Origin: Deltaproteobacteria bacterium
GTDB lineage: Bacteria; Desulfobacterota; Syntrophia; Syntrophales; UBA2192
Assembly (NCBI GenBank): GCA_012728915.1
Contig: JAAYEC010000071.1
Location: forward strand, 1 to 63,859
Reading direction: 5' to 3'
DNA length: 63,859 nucleotides
Of this stretch, positions 61,395 to 63,859 are shown in pieces. Below the pieces are notes generated by a model. That model did not search any database, was not told the DNA's origin, and saw only the letters and a list, made by a program, of their open reading frames with translations. The position numbers and the translations under genes were made by a program. Each line of letters begins with the position of its first letter. Within the stretch, counting starts at the first letter, position 1.

Positions 61395-61533
61395 CGACCT
61401 CTCCTGGAAAATAGATGTTTCCTGTGATGATCCCCCTATCCTGGTCCGGCTTTAACGAAAAACTAAAGGAGTGGTTATCACAACCGGGGCGCGACTGCAA
61501 TGTTAATCATGCCCCCTGCAACGTGCTTTTTGA

Positions 61534-62862
61534 TCATCGGGCGCTCCGTACCCGGCGGGCTTTCGATCGCGGCGTCGAAAAGAGCGTCACCTTCCGGGCC
61601 TTTTCCGGGAATCCCGCGGCGGCGTGAAACGCCGCAAAGACCGACAGGTCGCTCGGCGGCGGCTGCGGTCTCGGGGCCTCCTCCACGCGGTCGCGTTCCC
61701 CGCGCCTTCCGCGCCCGCCCCTCCCGCCGGGTTTCGGCTGAGCGGTGTAGTCGAAGTCCTCGAGCGTCCTGCGCTCGATCTCTTCGCCCAGCACCCGTTC
61801 GATTTCCCAGACGAACGCCCGGTCTTCCCGGGTGACGAAGGTGAAGGCATCCCCCGTCCTCTCGGCGCGGCCCGTCCTCCCGATGCGGTGAGTGTAGGCG
61901 TCGACGGTGTCGGGCATGTCGTAGTTGATCACGTGGGAGATCCGGGAAATGTCGAGGCCGCGGGCGGCGATGTCGGTGGCCACCAGGATCCGGTACTTTC
62001 CCTGCCGGAAGCCGTTGAGCGCCTCCTGGCGCTGGCTCTGGGAGAGGTCCCCCTGGAGAAAGGTGACGGGGAGTCCCGCCTTCTTCAGGCTTTTTGCCAC
62101 GCGCGTCGCGCGGTCCTTGGTCCGGGTGAACACGAGGACGGAGTCCGTGTCCGTTCGGTCCAGGATCTTCATGAGCAGCGCTGTCTTGAGATGCTGCTCG
62201 ACGGGATACAGGGCGTGGGAGACCGTCCCCACGGGCGCGGCCTCGCCCACCTGGACAGTGACAGGATCTGTCAGGATGTCCCGGGCCAGATCCCGGATTT
62301 CTTCCGGCATGGTGGCCGAGAACAGGAGGGTCTGACGCCTGGCGGGGATGCGGCCCAGGATTCTTCGGACGTCGGGCATGAAGCCCATGTCGAACATGCG
62401 GTCCGCCTCGTCCAGGACCAAAACTTCCAGGCCGGTGAGGTCGATGACCCCCTGGTCCATGAGGTCCAGAAGCCTTCCCGGACAGGCCACGACGATCTCG
62501 GCGCCCTCACGAAGCTTTCGGATCTGGGGGTTTTGCTTCACGCCGCCGTACACGGTGACGCTCTTCACTTTCGTCTTGCGGCCCAGCTGGCCTATGGCTT
62601 CGTGGATCTGCTCGGCCAGCTCGCGGGTGGGGGCGATGATGAGAGCGCGGACACGCCTGCGCGGCCCCGACATCAGCCGCTGCAGAATGGGCAGACCGAA
62701 GGCTGCGGTCTTCCCCGTCCCGGTCTGCGCCATCCCCATGACATCGCGACCGTTCAGGATGAGAGGGATACACCGGGACTGGATGGGTGTGGGTTCCTCG
62801 TACCCGAGGGCCTCGACGCCGGCCTGGATCTGCGGATGCAACTCGAACGACTTGAAACTCAT
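61534..62862 (-). CDS. rhlE: DEAD-box RNA helicase (RhlE-like)
   Basis: A 442-residue ATP-dependent RNA helicase. Q motif LGYEEPTPIQSRCIPLIL, motif I MAQTGTGKTAAFGLP, motif II VLDEADRMFDMGF, motif III LFSATMPEEI, then ATDIAARGLDISRISHVINY and HRIGRTGRAERTG. The C-terminal tail has a Gly/Arg patch (GRGGRGRRGERDR) before a final basic end, as in RhlE. It remodels RNA structure in ribosome assembly or decay. RRM and small basic protein genes flank it on the same strand. Confidence 0.95.
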   Translation of the reverse strand: MSFKSFELHPQIQAGVEALGYEEPTPIQSRCIPLILNGRDVMGMAQTGTGKTAAFGLPILQRLMSGPRRRVRALIIAPTRELAEQIHEAIGQLGRKTKVKSVTVYGGVKQNPQIRKLREGAEIVVACPGRLLDLMDQGVIDLTGLEVLVLDEADRMFDMGFMPDVRRILGRIPARRQTLLFSATMPEEIRDLARDILTDPVTVQVGEAAPVGTVSHALYPVEQHLKTALLMKILDRTDTDSVLVFTRTKDRATRVAKSLKKAGLPVTFLQGDLSQSQRQEALNGFRQGKYRILVATDIAARGLDISRISHVINYDMPDTVDAYTHRIGRTGRAERTGDAFTFVTREDRAFVWEIERVLGEEIERRTLEDFDYTAQPKPGGRGGRGRRGERDRVEEAPRPQPPPSDLSVFAAFHAAAGFPEKARKVTLFSTPRSKARRVRSAR

Positions 62863-62960
62863 GAACGGACAAACCTCTTTTCTGGCATTTCTGACTTGCT
62901 GGCCGGCGGGGTTCCCCGCCTGCCCGCTTTCGCTTTTTCGCGGGCCGTTGATAAAATCGC

Positions 62961-63125
62961 TTACGCTTCGGCTTCCGGGGCGGTCTCCGCGATGTTCACG
63001 GACTCTTCATCCGCTGCGGTTCTCGTGCTCTTGCCCTGGCGCCTGGCCATCTTCTCGCTTGCTTTTCTCTGTCTTTCCAGCTCCTTCTGTCTCTTGATGA
63101 ACTGGTTGTGGTTTCGCTTTCCCAT
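62961..63125 (-). CDS. Small basic protein upstream of the helicase
   Basis: A 54-residue protein; ATG at 63123-63125 is preceded by AAGGAGG. It begins GKRNHNQFIKRQKELERQRK, a strongly basic amphipathic helix (ASEKMARRQGKS), and ends in an acidic tail (DEESVNIAETAPEAEA). Similar short proteins starting GKRxHNxFxKRQKE are, as far as I recall, common in deltaproteobacteria as hypothetical proteins. RNA binding or a ribosome role would fit the basic N-terminus and the neighbouring helicase. It is 98 bases before the helicase gene on the same strand. Confidence 0.75.
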   Translation of the reverse strand: MGKRNHNQFIKRQKELERQRKASEKMARRQGKSTRTAADEESVNIAETAPEAEA

Positions 63126-63168
63126 GGTCCTCCTTGCTTGAGCCGGCAGGCTCTGCATCAATCAGGCC

Positions 63169-63204
63169 AAAAAAAATCCCCGCGGCCTCTCACAGGCTCT
63201 GGGG
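63169..63204 (-). terminator. Terminator after the YgbA-like gene
   Basis: On the minus strand, CCCC (63204-63201) pairs with GGGG (63181-63178), and AGCC-side bases (63197-63194) pair with 63188-63185 after a 3x3 internal loop, followed by ATTTTTTTT (eight T's at 63176-63169). The T-run is strong and the stem imperfect. Confidence 0.65.
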
Positions 63205-63263
63205 ACATTATGTGTCACGACCGGTTCAAAGCGAGCTTAACGTAACGCTTTTTCAAGCATTTG

Positions 63264-63626
63264 TCAAGGGTTATTTCCCTTTCTGCCTTTCCGGCCGGGA
63301 CCTGCCGGCGCTTTCCGGCGCCCGTCGGCGAGGTGAACGACGGCAAGCAGGGGGTGCTTCCAGAGCATCCGGGGGCCCGAGTATCGCATAACGTCCCGGA
63401 TTTTTTCGCGCATCTCGGTCTTGTAGCAATGGACAGGGCAACGGGCGCAGGTTGGCTTGTCCTTGCCGTAGGGACACGCCTCCAGGCGCTTTCCGGCGTA
63501 GGCCAGCAGTTCCCGGCATGTCGAACAGAGCCCTTGCCTGTTGCCGTGGCAATCCCGGCAGAAGAGCCGGATCATGGCCTCCACGGTCTTCCGCTCGCGT
63601 TCGATCCGGGGGTGGGTTTGCAACAT
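63264..63626 (-). CDS. YgbA-like (nitrous oxide-stimulated promoter family) protein
   Basis: A 120-residue protein whose core RLEACPYGKDKPTCARCPVH, CYKTEMREKIRDVMRYSGPR and MLWKHPLLAVVHLADGRR matches E. coli YgbA (PF11756). The cysteine pattern CPYG-x-C-x2-C-x3-C and an N-terminal FCRDCHG/GLCSTC set suggest metal binding. YgbA belongs to the NsrR (nitric oxide) regulon in enterobacteria and supports recovery from nitrosative stress; that role is inferred here. The next gene to the right is cytochrome P460-like, which also hints at N-oxide chemistry. Confidence 0.88.
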   Translation of the reverse strand: MLQTHPRIERERKTVEAMIRLFCRDCHGNRQGLCSTCRELLAYAGKRLEACPYGKDKPTCARCPVHCYKTEMREKIRDVMRYSGPRMLWKHPLLAVVHLADGRRKAPAGPGRKGRKGNNP

Positions 63627-63647
63627 GCTGTCAATAGGCTGCGGGGG

Positions 63648-63859
63648 CTACTTCAGCTTGCTGGTCCAGGTGTAGTCATTGGTCTTCTGGGCCTCGTGGC
63701 ATTTGATGCACTCGTCGACCTTGCCCTCCTGGGTCACCTTGCCGCCGGCGGTGACCTGCGCCCAGTACCAGTCGCCGCCCTTGGGATTGTAGCCCTTGAC
63801 CTTGTACATGATGTCGACCCACTTGAGCTTCTTGTTCTTGTCGAAGTTGTCCTGGATGA
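63648..63859 (-). CDS. Cytochrome P460-like haem protein, C-terminal part
   Basis: The last 69 codons of a gene that enters from the right edge; stop at 63648-63650. The sequence reads KKLKWVDIMYKVKGYNPKGG, DWYWAQVTAGGKVTQEGKVD and then ECIKCHEAQKTNDYTWTSKL. The single CIKCH haem-c motif near the C-terminus and the preceding WYW... strand match cytochrome P460 / c'-beta type proteins, which handle hydroxylamine, NO or act as electron carriers. A signal peptide would be outside the window. Confidence 0.75.
   Translation of the reverse strand, partial: IQDNFDKNKKLKWVDIMYKVKGYNPKGGDWYWAQVTAGGKVTQEGKVDECIKCHEAQKTNDYTWTSKLK

Overview
This window is GC-rich chromosomal DNA from a bacterium, most likely an anaerobic or microaerophilic Desulfobacterota (deltaproteobacterial, Syntrophales/Syntrophobacter-like) lineage. 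That placement is an inference from the gene set: a UGA-containing selenoprotein peroxiredoxin, a fused transaldolase/glucose-6-phosphate isomerase, a LarA/GlcD/GlcF-type lactate-glycolate locus, a multi-PAS sensor kinase and a cytochrome P460-like protein. I see no rRNA, tRNA, CRISPR array, complete insertion sequence, prophage or plasmid function. The layout is typical of a chromosome with many short operons.

Region 1 (1-4.1 kb): the 5' end of a DRE-TIM metallolyase gene, then a peroxide-defence locus on the minus strand. It holds a PerR-type regulator, catalase and a selenocysteine peroxiredoxin with a near-ideal bacterial SECIS hairpin, and a PerR-box-like operator lies upstream of the catalase gene. 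An MgtC-like protein follows. Region 2 (4.2-18 kb): a LarA-family enzyme with all nickel-pincer site residues, then FAD and Fe-S oxidase subunits. After these come small membrane proteins, two gene remnants, a permease/flavoprotein pair, an amino-acid permease, an RRM protein, a B12-type radical SAM enzyme and a UspA protein. Region 3 (18.3-25.7 kb): a 1085-residue membrane-bound PAS histidine kinase flanked by two paralogous NarL-type response regulators (one without an output domain), then an MgtA-like P-type ATPase.

Region 4 (25.8-38.9 kb): envelope proteins, a three-gene ABC importer (binding protein, ATPase, fused permease), a stand-alone glycogen-binding-like domain, a frameshifted Tim44-domain remnant and a B12-binding fold lacking its cobalamin histidine. 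A PRC/MgtE-N/CBS protein is 3 bases from an atypical Nramp transporter, and a CDF exporter follows. Region 5 (38.9-46.9 kb, minus strand): a sugar-phosphate cluster of glucokinase, transketolase, transaldolase-phosphoglucose isomerase fusion, ribose-5-phosphate isomerase and 6-phosphogluconolactonase. It covers glucose phosphorylation and the non-oxidative pentose phosphate pathway; zwf and gnd are not present here.

Region 6 (47-63.9 kb): cell-wall enzymes (MtgA, a Slt-type transglycosylase, a NagZ-like hexosaminidase), a beta-CASP nuclease, an SDR, flavoproteins and a translationally coupled 5'-nucleotidase operon with two unknown small genes. It ends with an RNA module (DEAD-box helicase, RRM protein, small basic protein), a YgbA-like protein and the 3' end of a cytochrome P460-like gene.

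Magnesium or divalent-metal handling recurs (MgtC, MgtA, MgtE-N/CBS plus Nramp-like, CDF). The strongest single observation is the selenoprotein peroxiredoxin and its SECIS. The less explained ones are the atypical Nramp/MgtE-N pair, the His-less B12 domain behind a consensus promoter, the kinase transcript predicted to run antisense through its response regulator gene, and a perfect 21-bp palindrome upstream of uspA.
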